The notes under the pieces: model-generated
The model's database searches: none
The model's input: the letters and a program-made list of their open reading frames with translations, nothing else
What the model was told of the DNA's origin: nothing
Source: Endozoicomonas arenosclerae
GTDB lineage: Bacteria > Pseudomonadota > Gammaproteobacteria > Pseudomonadales > Endozoicomonadaceae
Direction of reading: 5' to 3'
Assembly: GCF_001562015.1 (NCBI RefSeq)
Contig: NZ_LASA01000002.1
Span: forward strand, 1-54,237
Length of the DNA: 54,237 nucleotides
Shown here: positions 24,877 to 33,736 of the stretch, piece by piece
How the letters are laid out: each line of letters begins with the position of its first letter
How positions within the stretch are numbered: position 1 is the stretch's first letter
Translations under genes and position numbers: made by a program

Positions 24877-25894
24877 GTGTACCAAGTAACCTCATCCGCC
24901 TGTTACTCGAGTCCCAATAGTGAATCAGCTATTGGCCGAGAGGCTAAACCAACCACAACTCCCTCTCAATCAGCTGCGGTATTTGACCTCAAGCACAAAC
25001 TCATCAAGTGTACAAAGCTGTCTGAAGAACTAGAGCAGCTGACGATGGTCATATGCTCAACTCGCCCCAGCGCCAAGGATCATGAAGAAAAACGACTTCA
25101 ATGGCTCAAACTGGGAGCATCTCTGGACGCCGTCACAGAGTTAAAGGAAGCTTTGATAGAAAGATCATTCAGCAATTCAAAGACGGCTGGTTGCTCTGGA
25201 AGATGTAAAAACTACAACTTTTTCAACTGAAAGCCGCTCCCCCACACTTCACGGGAAGCATGAGCAAAGCGATTTAGCGAATCTGGATACTCTCAAACAA
25301 AGACTTATCAGATGCACAAAACTATTTGAAGATCTACAACACCTGACGACAGTAATACTCTCAACGACACCTGATGCAAAGAGTCTCAAAGATCTGCGGA
25401 AGCAAATGCTTGAGTTGGAGTCATCTCTGGAAGCTGTGACAGCTCTGAAGAATGACTTGATGGCAGAATCAATCAGTATTCAGAAACAATTGATCTCTCT
25501 CACAGATATTCATGCCTCTTCAGCATCCTTTGAGAGTCCCTTTTCCTCTGTCGACCAGCCATGTGAACTAAGAGATTCAGGTGCCCTACTTGAGCTCAAG
25601 CGCAAGCTCATCAAATGTACAGACCTGCTCGATAAACTGGGGCAACTAACAACCGAGCTACTCTCAATCCAGCCTGACGGAAAGAGCCTCAGAGAAAAAC
25701 AGAAGCAATTATTTGAACTGGGCTCATTCCAGAAAACCATCACAATGTTGAAGGACGAACTGTTATCTGAATCATTAAGTGCTCAGCAACAACTGATCAC
25801 TCTCTTAGAAACTCAATCCATTTCCCCGACATCATCGAATTACTCCCTTCATTTGTCCGATGAGTCCAGGATTTTCGTTACTTTTGAAGCGTAA
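24877..25894 (+). pseudogene. Three-repeat coiled-coil gene broken by a +1 frameshift
   Basis: Two open frames (24877-25230 and 25406-25894) join into one 338-residue protein if one A is removed from AGCAATTC at 25174/25175. The peptide then continues FS-IQRRLVALEDV instead of ending after FSNSKTAGCSG. The join restores a middle copy of a ~75-residue repeat that is otherwise untranslated. Each copy has the pattern LKxKLIKCTxLxExLxQLT, then SxxPxxKSL, then LxxSLxAVTxLKxxLxxESxSIQxQL. It is helical and probably coiled coil; no family recognised. It could be a pseudogene, a sequencing error or programmed frameshifting. No ribosome site stands out at 24877. Confidence 0.75.
24982..25816 (+). repeat. 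Three tandem ~228-base coding repeats
   Basis: Repeat 1 at 24982-25206 (spanning the frameshift), repeat 2 at 25283-25510 and repeat 3 at 25586-25816. Each encodes the same ~75-residue helical unit, for example LKQRLIRCTKLFEDLQHLTT and LKRKLIKCTDLLDKLGQLTT. Linkers of about 75 bases are Ser/Thr-rich and unrelated. Confidence 0.8.
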
Positions 25895-25908
25895 AGCCTT
25901 GCATGGAG

Positions 25909-26331
25909 TTAGGAGAAAAGCCCCTCAAAGTGGTCCGGCACCTGTGCCAGACCACTGACCTCATAGTCAAACATCAGCATTGCTGTTTTAGCTATCGCTA
26001 CAACACGACCACTGACTTTTTCCTTAACTTGATAGACAAAGTCACAGCCATACTTCTGAAAAGCCTGCGCAGTTATATCAATCACCAGTGTTTCACCATG
26101 TTTGGCTTCACTCTTATAAATGACCGCTAAATCTGCATTTATCAGCCCTTTGCTTTCAGATTCTATCGTGTTCAGGCCTGGCTGTTTCAGATAGCGGGTT
26201 CTGGCTTCATTGATAATCCCAACGAGCGAGTCATTGCCCATATGTCCGGCGGCATTAACATGACAGTAAAGCACTTCCACTTCGGTACTGAATGCAAACT
26301 GCTCAGGTATTTCAACTTCGACTCTGGCCAT
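25909..26331 (-). CDS. Acyl-CoA thioesterase of the hotdog (4HBT) family
   Basis: 140 residues from the ATG at 26331 (a TTG at 26358 would add nine residues). It has the 4HBT fold pattern: VEVLYCHVNAAGHMGNDSLVGIINEARTRYL (active-site helix), VIYKSEAKHGETLVIDI and FVYQVKEKVSGRVVAIAKTAMLMFD. The usual aspartate of the YbgC type (D-x-x-G-H) is N-x-A-G-H here, so it is a FadM-like relative rather than a textbook YbgC. Cytosolic acyl-CoA hydrolysis is inferred. The gene ends 15 bases from the convergent repeat gene. Confidence 0.8.
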   Translation of the reverse strand: MARVEVEIPEQFAFSTEVEVLYCHVNAAGHMGNDSLVGIINEARTRYLKQPGLNTIESESKGLINADLAVIYKSEAKHGETLVIDITAQAFQKYGCDFVYQVKEKVSGRVVAIAKTAMLMFDYEVSGLAQVPDHFEGLFS

Positions 26332-26533
26332 TTTGTATTTCTCTTGGATGATGGGCAAATGATCTTCGGCAGGCAGAATAACAATAAAGTCAGATAACCA
26401 GAATTTCCAGTTGAGACACCTTACTTCTCTAACTCTTAAGCCAGATAGCTGAGAGAGCTAAGTGTAAAGAGAAGCTGAGCGAACTCTCAGAGTTTGTGTC
26501 GTAAACAGTGATAGTCCGCTAACGAACCACACA

Positions 26534-27625
26534 TCAGAGCCTATTGTTATCTCTTGTTTCACTGCTGATATCATCCGGGATAGCAGTATGAATCCTGCTG
26601 GAAAAATCCGAAGCGGACATTTCAATCATTCGAACATCACTGAAAAGCCCTTCATAAGAGCGAATGTCGGTGTAGATAAGATTCCCCTGCGGTGTGACTG
26701 TAATTCCCCTTGGGCACAAACCGGTGTGCAGGCTCAGACTGATCGTCGAAATAAACAAATTCAGGCCGTTACCCGCAAAATGATAAATTCTGCCACTCTC
26801 AGCATCTACCATAGAAATTCGGTTCGGGTTGTCTTCCTGAGCAATATAAAGGTTGTCTTTACTGTCAATTGCAATGCCATACAAATCACCCAAAGCGGCC
26901 TGGGTGGCCAGTGTTCCATTCGGACTTTTGCCACTCAGCCCGATGCCAGCATACACCGACAGTTTTTTAGTCGATGGCTTCCAGACGGTAATCTGATTGT
27001 GGTAGAGATGACCGTCGATAGAATACCAACTGGCGTAAAGGTTTCCCTTTGAATCGACAGCAATATCATCCGGTATATTTTTAGGAACGGTAAATAGAAG
27101 TACAGGTGAAGCACCTTTGGGGAATTTATAAAACCCGACCCCTTTGAGTGCATTGCTGGCCGCTGCATAATAAATAGTGTCATGTCGGTCAACAGTAATG
27201 GCCAAAACCAGATAAGAACCCTCTGGCGTTTTGGTCAGCACCTGACAATGACCGGTATCAGGGTCAATTAACCCAAGCACTGGCTTAGATTCGTTATCCT
27301 TGATACTGACCGGATTAAAACCGACCACCAATTTCTGGTCAGAAGTCGCCGAAAGAGCAAAAGAGCCATTCATATCAGGGCAGGTTGATTGATCATAATG
27401 CAGCGTTGCTACTGCTTTTTCTGACGTTACCTGCTCGACCTGGCCATCGTGAAAAAAGATTCTTCCATCTGCTAATTTAACCGGATTATCGGGCCAGGCC
27501 CCGGCAGCAACACCATGCAAAAGTGTTTTGACCCAGTAATCCTTAACCGTAGTACTTTTCTGAAGAGTAGGTGCACCATAAGCCAATGGCACAATCAGGA
27601 AAAAGCCGAGAGAGAGAAGTTTCAC
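26534..27625 (-). CDS. Secreted NHL-type beta-propeller protein
   Basis: 363 residues with signal peptide LLSLGFFLIVPLAYG. Several NHL/SMP-30-like blades are visible (DDIAVDSKGNLYASWY, GIAIDSKDNLYIAQEDNPNRI, RGITVTPQGNLIYTDI), each with the alternating GIAVDxxGNLYVAD pattern. It is probably a six-bladed periplasmic or extracellular propeller that binds a ligand or protein. Substrate unknown. It is divergent from radD with about 190 bases between starts. Confidence 0.8.
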   Translation of the reverse strand: MKLLSLGFFLIVPLAYGAPTLQKSTTVKDYWVKTLLHGVAAGAWPDNPVKLADGRIFFHDGQVEQVTSEKAVATLHYDQSTCPDMNGSFALSATSDQKLVVGFNPVSIKDNESKPVLGLIDPDTGHCQVLTKTPEGSYLVLAITVDRHDTIYYAAASNALKGVGFYKFPKGASPVLLFTVPKNIPDDIAVDSKGNLYASWYSIDGHLYHNQITVWKPSTKKLSVYAGIGLSGKSPNGTLATQAALGDLYGIAIDSKDNLYIAQEDNPNRISMVDAESGRIYHFAGNGLNLFISTISLSLHTGLCPRGITVTPQGNLIYTDIRSYEGLFSDVRMIEMSASDFSSRIHTAIPDDISSETRDNNRL

Positions 27626-27794
27626 ACTAACTCCGATTTATACCAAATGAAAAAGCATAGCCCATGTGTTGTGATTAATCTGAAGATTCATTCACCCAAA
27701 CACTTGAATACAACGGTCAATGGCTCAGGTGACAAGGAAAACATTAACCTTCAAGAAGGTATTGCAGGCTTGTTGTGGTTCAGCCTTTTGGAAT

Positions 27795-27813
27795 GGGCAG
27801 ATATACTCTGCCC
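27795..27813 (+). promoter_or_regulatory. Perfect hairpin immediately before the radD start
   Basis: GGGCAGA (27795-27801), loop TATAC, TCTGCCC (27807-27813), with the ATG following at 27814. It occupies the place where a ribosome-binding site would be, and no GGAG-type site is visible. It could be translational control, or the hairpin could lie inside the gene if the GTG at 27775 is the start. Confidence 0.45.
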
Positions 27814-29583
27814 ATGACTTTCCAGCTACGCCCTTACCAAAAAGAAGCCGTATCCAGTGTGATACAGCATTTTCGCAAAAGTGATGACCCTGCACTTGTG
27901 GTTTTACCCACCGGCGCCGGCAAAAGCCTGGTGATCAGTGAGCTTGGGCGTATTGCCCGTGGCCGGGTTCTTGTACTGGCTCACGTAAAAGAGCTGGTCG
28001 AACAGAACCATGCGAAGTACGAAAGCTATGATCTCAAAGCCTCTATCTTCAGTGCAGGACTGGGCAGGCAAGAAGCTTCTGAACAGGTTGTGTTTGGCAG
28101 TGTACAATCCGTAGTCAGAAATCTGGATCAGTTTGATGACGACAACTTCACCCTGCTGGTTATTGATGAGTGTCATCGGGTTTCTCTGGAGAAAAGTTCC
28201 AGCTATCACAAAGTCATAGAACATCTGCGCAAGCTCAATCCCAGACTGAAAATACTGGGATTAACGGCAACACCCTACCGTCTTGGAATGGGCTGGCTCT
28301 ACCAGCACTATCTACCCGGAAATAAGAAAGGCACCCAGCGAACAAAGGAAGAACGTTTTTTCAAAAGTTGTATCTATGAACTTCCATTGTCGTACATGAT
28401 TAAAAATGGCTTTCTTACACCGGCAAAACTAATCGATGCACCGGTTATTTTTTACGACTTTAGCCTCTTATCAAGAGATTCATTTGGCCGATACAGCGAA
28501 AACGACCTGAATAAACTGCTCAAAGGTGAGGGTCGGGCTACACAACAGATCATTGCCCAGGTAGTGAAAGAATCAGAAGACCGCAAAGGCGTGATGATCT
28601 TTGCCTCTACCGTAGACCATGCCAGGGAAATCATGGGTTACTTGCCCGAGTCTGAAACCGCCCTGATTATTGGCGATACAGCTACGAAAGAGCGGGATAG
28701 CCTGATCGAAGCCTTCAAGGCTCAAAAGTTGAAATATCTGGTCAACGTTTCGGTACTGACCACAGGGTTTGATGCCCCCCATGTCGACCTGATTGCTATT
28801 TTACGCCCAACAGAATCCGTCAGCCTTTATCAGCAGATTGTTGGCCGTGGACTTCGCCTTGCAGAAGGAAAGGAAGACTGCCTGGTCATGGACTTTGCCG
28901 GCAATCGCTATGACCTGTATAGCCCTGAAATAGGCAGCCCAAAGCCGGACTCCAAATCGGTTCCAGTCACGGTCCCCTGCCCGGCTTGTGGCCATGAGAA
29001 CAGCTTTTGGGGCATCGTAGACGGTGATGGTGATCTGGTCGAACACTATGGCCGCCGTTGTCAGGGCATTGAAGAGTTTGAGGGAGAGATTGTTCAATGC
29101 GACTTCCGCTACCGTTTCAAAGAGTGCGACCAATGCGGTGCCGAGAACGATATTGCAGCCCGAAAATGTCACCAGTGCAGAAAAGCTCTGGTAGATCCGG
29201 ACAAAAAGCTGCGAGATGCCCTAAACCTCAAAGACTGTATGGTTTTACGCTGTTCTGGCATGACTCTGGAATCAGAACTCAAAGGCAGTACTCCCAGAAT
29301 CAAGATCACCTATTACGATGAGGACGGAGCCACTGTCAGTGAGATTTTCCGACTCGATACGCCTGCCCAACAAGGGGCGTTCTACCATCATTTTGGCAAG
29401 CATGCGCTGATCAACCGTGCAGAGCCATTCCGAGCAAATTCTGTGGATGCGGTCATCAGTCAGAAAAAGAAGTTTCGCAAACCGGATTTTGTCATTGCCC
29501 GAAAAGAGAAACATTACTGGTCAGTGATTGATAAACTCTTCGACTATGAAGGCAATTTCCGCAAGGCTTATGAGGCAGAATAA
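27814..29583 (+). CDS. radD: DNA repair helicase RadD (YejH)
   Basis: Superfamily 2 helicase of 589 residues, close to E. coli RadD (586) throughout. Motif I LPTGAGKS (~32-38), motif II IDECHR, motif III LTATPYR, motif [10 protein letters not shown], then two zinc-binding clusters ([12 protein letters not shown] and [18 protein letters not shown]) and the RadD C-terminus ([38 protein letters not shown]). RadD assists RecA-dependent repair after UV and crosslink damage. I chose the ATG at 27814 by alignment with the E. coli N-terminus (MIFTLRPYQ versus MTFQLRPYQ); an in-frame GTG at 27775 would add 13 residues. Confidence 0.95.
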   Translation: MTFQLRPYQKEAVSSVIQHFRKSDDPALVVLPTGAGKSLVISELGRIARGRVLVLAHVKELVEQNHAKYESYDLKASIFSAGLGRQEASEQVVFGSVQSVVRNLDQFDDDNFTLLVIDECHRVSLEKSSSYHKVIEHLRKLNPRLKILGLTATPYRLGMGWLYQHYLPGNKKGTQRTKEERFFKSCIYELPLSYMIKNGFLTPAKLIDAPVIFYDFSLLSRDSFGRYSENDLNKLLKGEGRATQQIIAQVVKESEDRKGVMIFASTVDHAREIMGYLPESETALIIGDTATKERDSLIEAFKAQKLKYLVNVSVLTTGFDAPHVDLIAILRPTESVSLYQQIVGRGLRLAEGKEDCLVMDFAGNRYDLYSPEIGSPKPDSKSVPVTVPCPACGHENSFWGIVDGDGDLVEHYGRRCQGIEEFEGEIVQCDFRYRFKECDQCGAENDIAARKCHQCRKALVDPDKKLRDALNLKDCMVLRCSGMTLESELKGSTPRIKITYYDEDGATVSEIFRLDTPAQQGAFYHHFGKHALINRAEPFRANSVDAVISQKKKFRKPDFVIARKEKHYWSVIDKLFDYEGNFRKAYEAE

Positions 29584-29665
29584 GTCTTGTGTCGTTCGAT
29601 TGATTCCTTCATGATGAAACTTCAACTTGTTATCAACCTATAGAAATAAGAGGAGGCTCTACCTT

Positions 29666-29740
29666 ATGTGTGAATTAAATTACGCACACTTATTTGGGTT
29701 TAGCAGCCGCTCAAGCTTTACCGGTATCGTGCTGCGATAA
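29666..29740 (+). CDS. 24-codon leader peptide ORF upstream of the ABC-F gene
   Basis: ATG 29666 to TAA 29738-29740, preceded nine bases upstream by a perfect AGGAGG (29651-29656), the best ribosome site seen in this window. The peptide begins MCELNYAHLFGFSSRSS. The ORF overlaps the left arm of a 10-bp inverted repeat (29707-29754). Leader peptides with such structure precede several ABC-F ribosome-protection genes, where drug-stalled ribosomes change the mRNA fold. A second mini-ORF of six codons with AAGG in front (29837-29857) ends three bases before the ABC-F start. Role inferred from layout only. Confidence 0.5.
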   Translation: MCELNYAHLFGFSSRSSFTGIVLR

Positions 29741-29754
29741 CCCTGCTTGAGCGG
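29707..29754 (+). promoter_or_regulatory. Candidate attenuator stem-loop in the ABC-F leader
   Basis: CCGCTCAAGC (29707-29716) pairs perfectly with GCTTGAGCGG (29745-29754) across a 28-base loop. A competing pairing exists between GCAGC (29703-29707) and GCTGC (29731-29735). The left arms lie inside the leader ORF, so ribosome position would decide which structure forms. Confidence 0.5.
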
Positions 29755-29860
29755 AATCAATCACTGACAAAGCACTAGAGTCTATTCCCTCTGGCTTACC
29801 AGGTTATCGTCAGCAAAGTATGACGAAGGCATTCTTATGCCTGTAAATCTTGAGTAAGCA

Positions 29861-31591
29861 ATGAGCACTTTACTATCTGCACAATCTGTCTCCTACGACC
29901 TGACTTCCGGCCCTTTGCTGGAGAATCTTTCGTTCACCCTGAAAAAAGGTGGTCGCATTGGCCTGATTGGCCACAACGGTTGTGGGAAGAGTACCCTGTT
30001 AAAACTTCTGACCGGACAACTGCAAGCCCGTTCAGGCTCAATATCCCTGTCAAAACAGTGCCTTATGGCAGCTGTTGAACAGCACCTTCCAGAATCAATA
30101 AGTCCGCTCACTCTGATTGAAGCGGTTAAAGCACAACTGCCTGAAACTTCCCGAGAGGATGAGGCCTGGAAAGCTGAACTGCAGCTCTCGGAGATGGGGT
30201 TTTCAGAGCAGGACTGGTTGTTACAAGCCGCGACCCTAAGTGGTGGTGAACATACCCGGTTAATGCTGGCCCGAGCCTTGATTCTGGAGCCTGACCTGCT
30301 GGTTCTGGATGAACCCAGCAACCATCTGGACTTGCCAACCCTGCTCTGGCTGGAACAGTTTCTCAAACAATGGAAAGGCAGCTTTATTCTTGTCTCTCAT
30401 GATCAAAGGCTTCTGGATCAAGTGACAAATACTACCTGGATACTCCGGGCAGGCCAGATGCATTGCTTTCAACTTTCCTGCTCCAGAGCAAGAAAAGCTC
30501 TGGACGATCAGGATGAAGCGGATCGTCTGAAGCGCCAATCTGAACAGAAAGAAATTGACCGCATTGAGAGCAGTGCCAAAAGGCTGGCTCTCTGGGGCAA
30601 GGTATACGACAACGAAGACCTTTCCCGAAAAGCCAAAAGCATGGAGAAACGCATTGACCGACTGAAAGACCAGCAAACCGATCAGCCCGCTATCTCACCC
30701 TGGCAATTAAAGCTAAGTGGTGAAGCCCTGAAAGCAGACCGACTTTTGGCTCTGAATAATATGGATGTCAAACCAGCAGCTGATGCCAAAACCCTGTTCA
30801 CATTGCTGCAAAAACAGGTCAAAAGCCGGGACCGTATCGCCCTGGTAGGGCGCAATGGCTGTGGCAAGTCATCCCTGATTCGTCAGCTCTGGTCAAGCTT
30901 TCAAAAGCAAAGCAATGAAGCCATCCTTTTTCATCCTCGTTGTGAGACCGGCTACTATGACCAGTCGCTTCAGCAGTTGCGGAATGAAGACAGTCTGATG
31001 GAGGCGCTGCGCCAGTTTGCTCCATTGCCGGATGAACAACGCAAAATGGCACTGATCAGTGCCGGCTACGCCTATGACCGCCATGATCAGAAAGTTTCAC
31101 AGCTTAGCGGCGGTGAACGTTCCAGACTCTTGTTTGTTGGCTTGTCACTGGCCAGGTATCAGCTGCTGTTTCTGGATGAGCCTACCAATCATCTGGATCT
31201 GGAAGGCAAAGACGAGCTGGCTGAAACACTAAAAACGTTTGCAGGAGGCTTTCTGCTGGTCAGTCATGATCGGGATCTGATTGAAACAAGCTGTAATCGT
31301 TTCTGGGTGATTCATCAGGGCCAGCTGGAAGAGTTCCATGATCCTGAGCAGGCTTATTCTGTTCTTCTTGATTCAGAAGCAAGCCCTGAAAGTCAGGTTC
31401 AAAAGCCTTCATCTTCTGCCATTCAGAAAAACAGCTCGATGGATGAAGAGTCTCTGCTTGAGCGACTAATCGAGCTGGAAGCCAAGCTGCAGGATGACCT
31501 GGCCAGAAAGCCTAAACATCAAAAGCCTGAGAAGCAGCTGATCTGGCAACAGGAGATTCAGCAGATCCAAAGCCAGTTGAGTTTAATCTGA
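29861..31591 (+). CDS. ABC-F family ATPase (ribosome-associated)
   Basis: Cytosolic protein of 576 residues with two ATPase domains and no membrane segment. First domain: Walker A GHNGCGKST, signature LSGGEHTRL, Walker B LLVLDEPSNHLDL. A charged linker (~205-275; DRIESSAKRLALWGKVYDNE) holds the arm or P-site-tRNA-interaction region. Second domain: GRNGCGKSS, LSGGERSRL, LFLDEPTNHLDL. A C-terminal coiled coil (~520-575) ends the protein, as in Uup-like members. ABC-F proteins act on ribosomes, either as resistance factors or as general translation factors. The leader ORF upstream favours a regulated, possibly antibiotic-responsive member. A terminator follows. Confidence 0.9.
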   Translation: MSTLLSAQSVSYDLTSGPLLENLSFTLKKGGRIGLIGHNGCGKSTLLKLLTGQLQARSGSISLSKQCLMAAVEQHLPESISPLTLIEAVKAQLPETSREDEAWKAELQLSEMGFSEQDWLLQAATLSGGEHTRLMLARALILEPDLLVLDEPSNHLDLPTLLWLEQFLKQWKGSFILVSHDQRLLDQVTNTTWILRAGQMHCFQLSCSRARKALDDQDEADRLKRQSEQKEIDRIESSAKRLALWGKVYDNEDLSRKAKSMEKRIDRLKDQQTDQPAISPWQLKLSGEALKADRLLALNNMDVKPAADAKTLFTLLQKQVKSRDRIALVGRNGCGKSSLIRQLWSSFQKQSNEAILFHPRCETGYYDQSLQQLRNEDSLMEALRQFAPLPDEQRKMALISAGYAYDRHDQKVSQLSGGERSRLLFVGLSLARYQLLFLDEPTNHLDLEGKDELAETLKTFAGGFLLVSHDRDLIETSCNRFWVIHQGQLEEFHDPEQAYSVLLDSEASPESQVQKPSSSAIQKNSSMDEESLLERLIELEAKLQDDLARKPKHQKPEKQLIWQQEIQQIQSQLSLI

Positions 31592-31597
31592 TACTTT

Positions 31598-31626
31598 GCG
31601 CCAGCAATTTTGCTGGCGCTTTTTTA
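31598..31626 (+). terminator. Terminator of the ABC-F gene
   Basis: GCGCCAGCA (31598-31606), loop ATTT, TGCTGGCGC (31611-31619), then TTTTTTT. A textbook intrinsic terminator seven bases after the stop. Confidence 0.92.
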
Positions 31627-31817
31627 ACCTATTTGGTGCATAGAGCGTTTTGACGCACTTTATAAAGACTTTTTTCAAAAACTGCCTTGCTGACACGATA
31701 AGCCCTCCCGCATTAATTAATTTATTAAAAATCATACAGTTAATTATTAAATTCCAATTCGGGCATCATTTTTGCCTTGCTGATTTTGACGAATAAGAAA
31801 AACAGCGAGAAGGAACT

Positions 31818-32630
31818 ATGGCTTATATCGAACCCGATGAGTTTGTCACCAAAATGGTGGATTCTGGCGAGTCCAAGGTCTTTATGTCGACCAAAGACAC
31901 ATTTATCCGGGCCTTTATGGCCGGGGCTATCCTGGGACTGGCTGCTATTTTTGCCATTACGGTCACTATAAAGACTGGCTCCCCCCTGATTGGCGCTCTG
32001 CTGTTCCCGATCGGATTTATCATGCTGTACCTGATGAAGTTTGACTTGTTAACGGGTGTATTCACCCTTGTGCCACTGGCTTTGATCGATAAACGACCCG
32101 GTGTTGATATGAGAGGCTTGCTCAGAAACTGGGGATTAGTCTTTCTGGGTAATTTTGCCGGCGCCCTGACCACAGCTTTTTTTGTGTCGTTTATTCTGAC
32201 TTATGGCTACAGCATTGATGGTGGAGCCATAGCAGCAAAAGTCTCAGCCATTGGAGAATCAAGAACCCTGGGTTATCAGGAGCACGGTCTTGCGGGCTGG
32301 TTAACCATCTTTGTTCGGGGAATGCTGTGTAACTGGATGGTATCCATGGGTGTTGTCGGCGCCATGATCTCAACTTCAGCAGGCGCCAAAATGGTCGCCA
32401 TGTGGATGCCCATCATGCTGTTTTTCTTTATGGGCTTTGAGCACTCTATCGTCAATATGTTCCTGTTCCCCTTCTCCATGATCATGGGTGGAGAATTCAC
32501 CGTTATGGATTACCTCCTCTGGAATGAGCTGCCAACTGCACTGGGTAACCTGGTCGGCGGTTTCCTTCTGGTAGGCCTGCCACTTTATCTGACTCATGTA
32601 AGAACCAGTCCGGAACGTGAGCTTGCTTGA
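31818..32630 (+). CDS. FNT family channel (formate/nitrite type), linked to cyanase
   Basis: Inner-membrane pentameric channel subunit of 270 residues with six hydrophobic segments. Family features include the N-terminal helix, FDLLTGVFTLVPLAL (omega-loop region), NWGLVFLGNFAGAL, and FMGFEHSIVNMFLFPFSMIMG with the central conserved His. AAGGA precedes the ATG at 31818. The cyanase ATG follows 16 bases after the stop, so the pair is an operon. I infer transport of cyanate, or of bicarbonate or nitrite linked to cyanate metabolism. The upstream 190 bases are very A/T-rich. Confidence 0.9.
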   Translation: MAYIEPDEFVTKMVDSGESKVFMSTKDTFIRAFMAGAILGLAAIFAITVTIKTGSPLIGALLFPIGFIMLYLMKFDLLTGVFTLVPLALIDKRPGVDMRGLLRNWGLVFLGNFAGALTTAFFVSFILTYGYSIDGGAIAAKVSAIGESRTLGYQEHGLAGWLTIFVRGMLCNWMVSMGVVGAMISTSAGAKMVAMWMPIMLFFFMGFEHSIVNMFLFPFSMIMGGEFTVMDYLLWNELPTALGNLVGGFLLVGLPLYLTHVRTSPERELA

Positions 32631-32646
32631 TCAGGCGGGAAAAACC

Positions 32647-33087
32647 ATGAACAAACTTGAAATGACAGAAGCCATTGTTCTTGCCAAAGCAGAGAAGCAA
32701 TTAACCTGGGAACAGTTTGGTCATGACCTTGGCTGCTCACCGGTCTGGCTGGCATCTGCCTGCCTTGGCATGAACAGTGCACCAGAAGATAAAGCTCTGG
32801 CTATAGCGGAATACCTGGGACTGGGTTCCGAAGTAGTCAACGCGTTAAAAGAGTACCCCACCAAGGTATGGGATCAGACTGTGCCAACAGATCCGCTGAT
32901 TTATCGTCTATACGAAGTTGTGGGTGTCTACGGGGAAACGTTAAAGGAGGTTATTCAGGAAAAATTTGGTGATGGCATTATGAGTGCCATTGATTTTTCA
33001 ATGGATGTTGAAAAGGAGGTAGACCCTAAAGGAGACCGAGTAATACTCACCATGAATGGTAAATTTCTTCCCTATAATTCATGGTAG
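32647..33087 (+). CDS. cynS: Cyanate hydratase (cyanase)
   Basis: Cytosolic decameric enzyme converting cyanate and bicarbonate into ammonia and two CO2. 146 residues. N-terminal helix-turn-helix-like domain (LTWEQFGHDLGCSPVWLASACLG) and catalytic C-terminal domain with Arg87 and Glu90 (YRLYEVVGVYG) and Ser113 (FGDGIMSAIDFSMD), matching the E. coli triad Arg96, Glu99, Ser122. I chose the ATG at 32647 after GGGA rather than the overlapping earlier GTG/ATG. It provides nitrogen from, or detoxification of, cyanate, which is common in seawater and in urea-rich hosts. Confidence 0.96.
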   Translation: MNKLEMTEAIVLAKAEKQLTWEQFGHDLGCSPVWLASACLGMNSAPEDKALAIAEYLGLGSEVVNALKEYPTKVWDQTVPTDPLIYRLYEVVGVYGETLKEVIQEKFGDGIMSAIDFSMDVEKEVDPKGDRVILTMNGKFLPYNSW

Positions 33088-33112
33088 TCATGTCCTTAAT
33101 CTATGAGCTGTT

Positions 33113-33150
33113 CAGCCCCCTCATAATACAGACCAGTTATGAGGGGGCTT
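33113..33150 (+). terminator. Stem-loop after cynS
   Basis: AGCCCCCTCATAA (33114-33126) pairs with TTATGAGGGGGCT (33137-33149), 13 bp perfect, 10-base loop. Only TT follows, so it is a weak intrinsic terminator at best, but its position after cynS fits. Confidence 0.6.
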
Positions 33151-33424
33151 CGAATACTTACCCAATGAACAGGCTGTACAGCTCTACCTATTCTGAACAG
33201 CAATATCAAAATCAAAAATATGAACACTGCCAGATTGGGTCGGGGTTTATAGGGGAAATAAGAAGTTTTGATCCAGACCCCTAATGATCTACAGCCCGCA
33301 ACTCACCTGCTATGAGTCATTCTGATGACAGATAGTGAACGGTTCTGCAGTACATACCGGTTGATCTGATTACGAAAGCAAAGCACTATCCAACCCAATG
33401 TAATCTGAGCCTTTTGTTATACCT

Positions 33425-33736
33425 ATGCTGGAAAAAAGCAATCTGTTGACCGAGATAGGTCGAATGCTGCCTTCCCTTGTATTGGGTGAGTGTCTGGATA
33501 TTCGATCCTACAAACGAAATCGAACCATAGTTATATGCAGGGAAGACGTCACTCACTATCTTCTCATTGAAAATGGTTTTGTTCAGCAAGACATGAAAGG
33601 CAGTGAAGCCTTTATTCTCAAGGCTTTGAAAAAGGTTGTAAAAAAAGAGTTCCCCCGCAGCAACAAACTCAGAATTTACCGGGAGGGTGTCACTGATCCC
33701 TATGCTCTGAGTACTCTGAAGCGTAAGACCCTATGA
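33425..33736 (+). CDS. Small hypothetical protein, first of a paralogous pair
   Basis: 103 residues, basic, no signal or membrane segment, family not recognised. Its second half (LKKVVKKEFPRSNKLRIYREG) is clearly related to that of the next gene (LKRIFKREFPRSRFIYLKPRG), and both share a SYKxxR strand in the middle. It overlaps the next gene by 4 bases (ATGA), so the two are translationally coupled and probably act together, for example as a heterodimer (inference). The start has no good ribosome site. Confidence 0.65.
   Translation: MLEKSNLLTEIGRMLPSLVLGECLDIRSYKRNRTIVICREDVTHYLLIENGFVQQDMKGSEAFILKALKKVVKKEFPRSNKLRIYREGVTDPYALSTLKRKTL

Noticed and set aside
33081-33284. 67-codon ORF after cynS
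   Set aside because: It overlaps the cynS 3' end and its stem-loop, with low-complexity Tyr/Gln content and no ribosome site.
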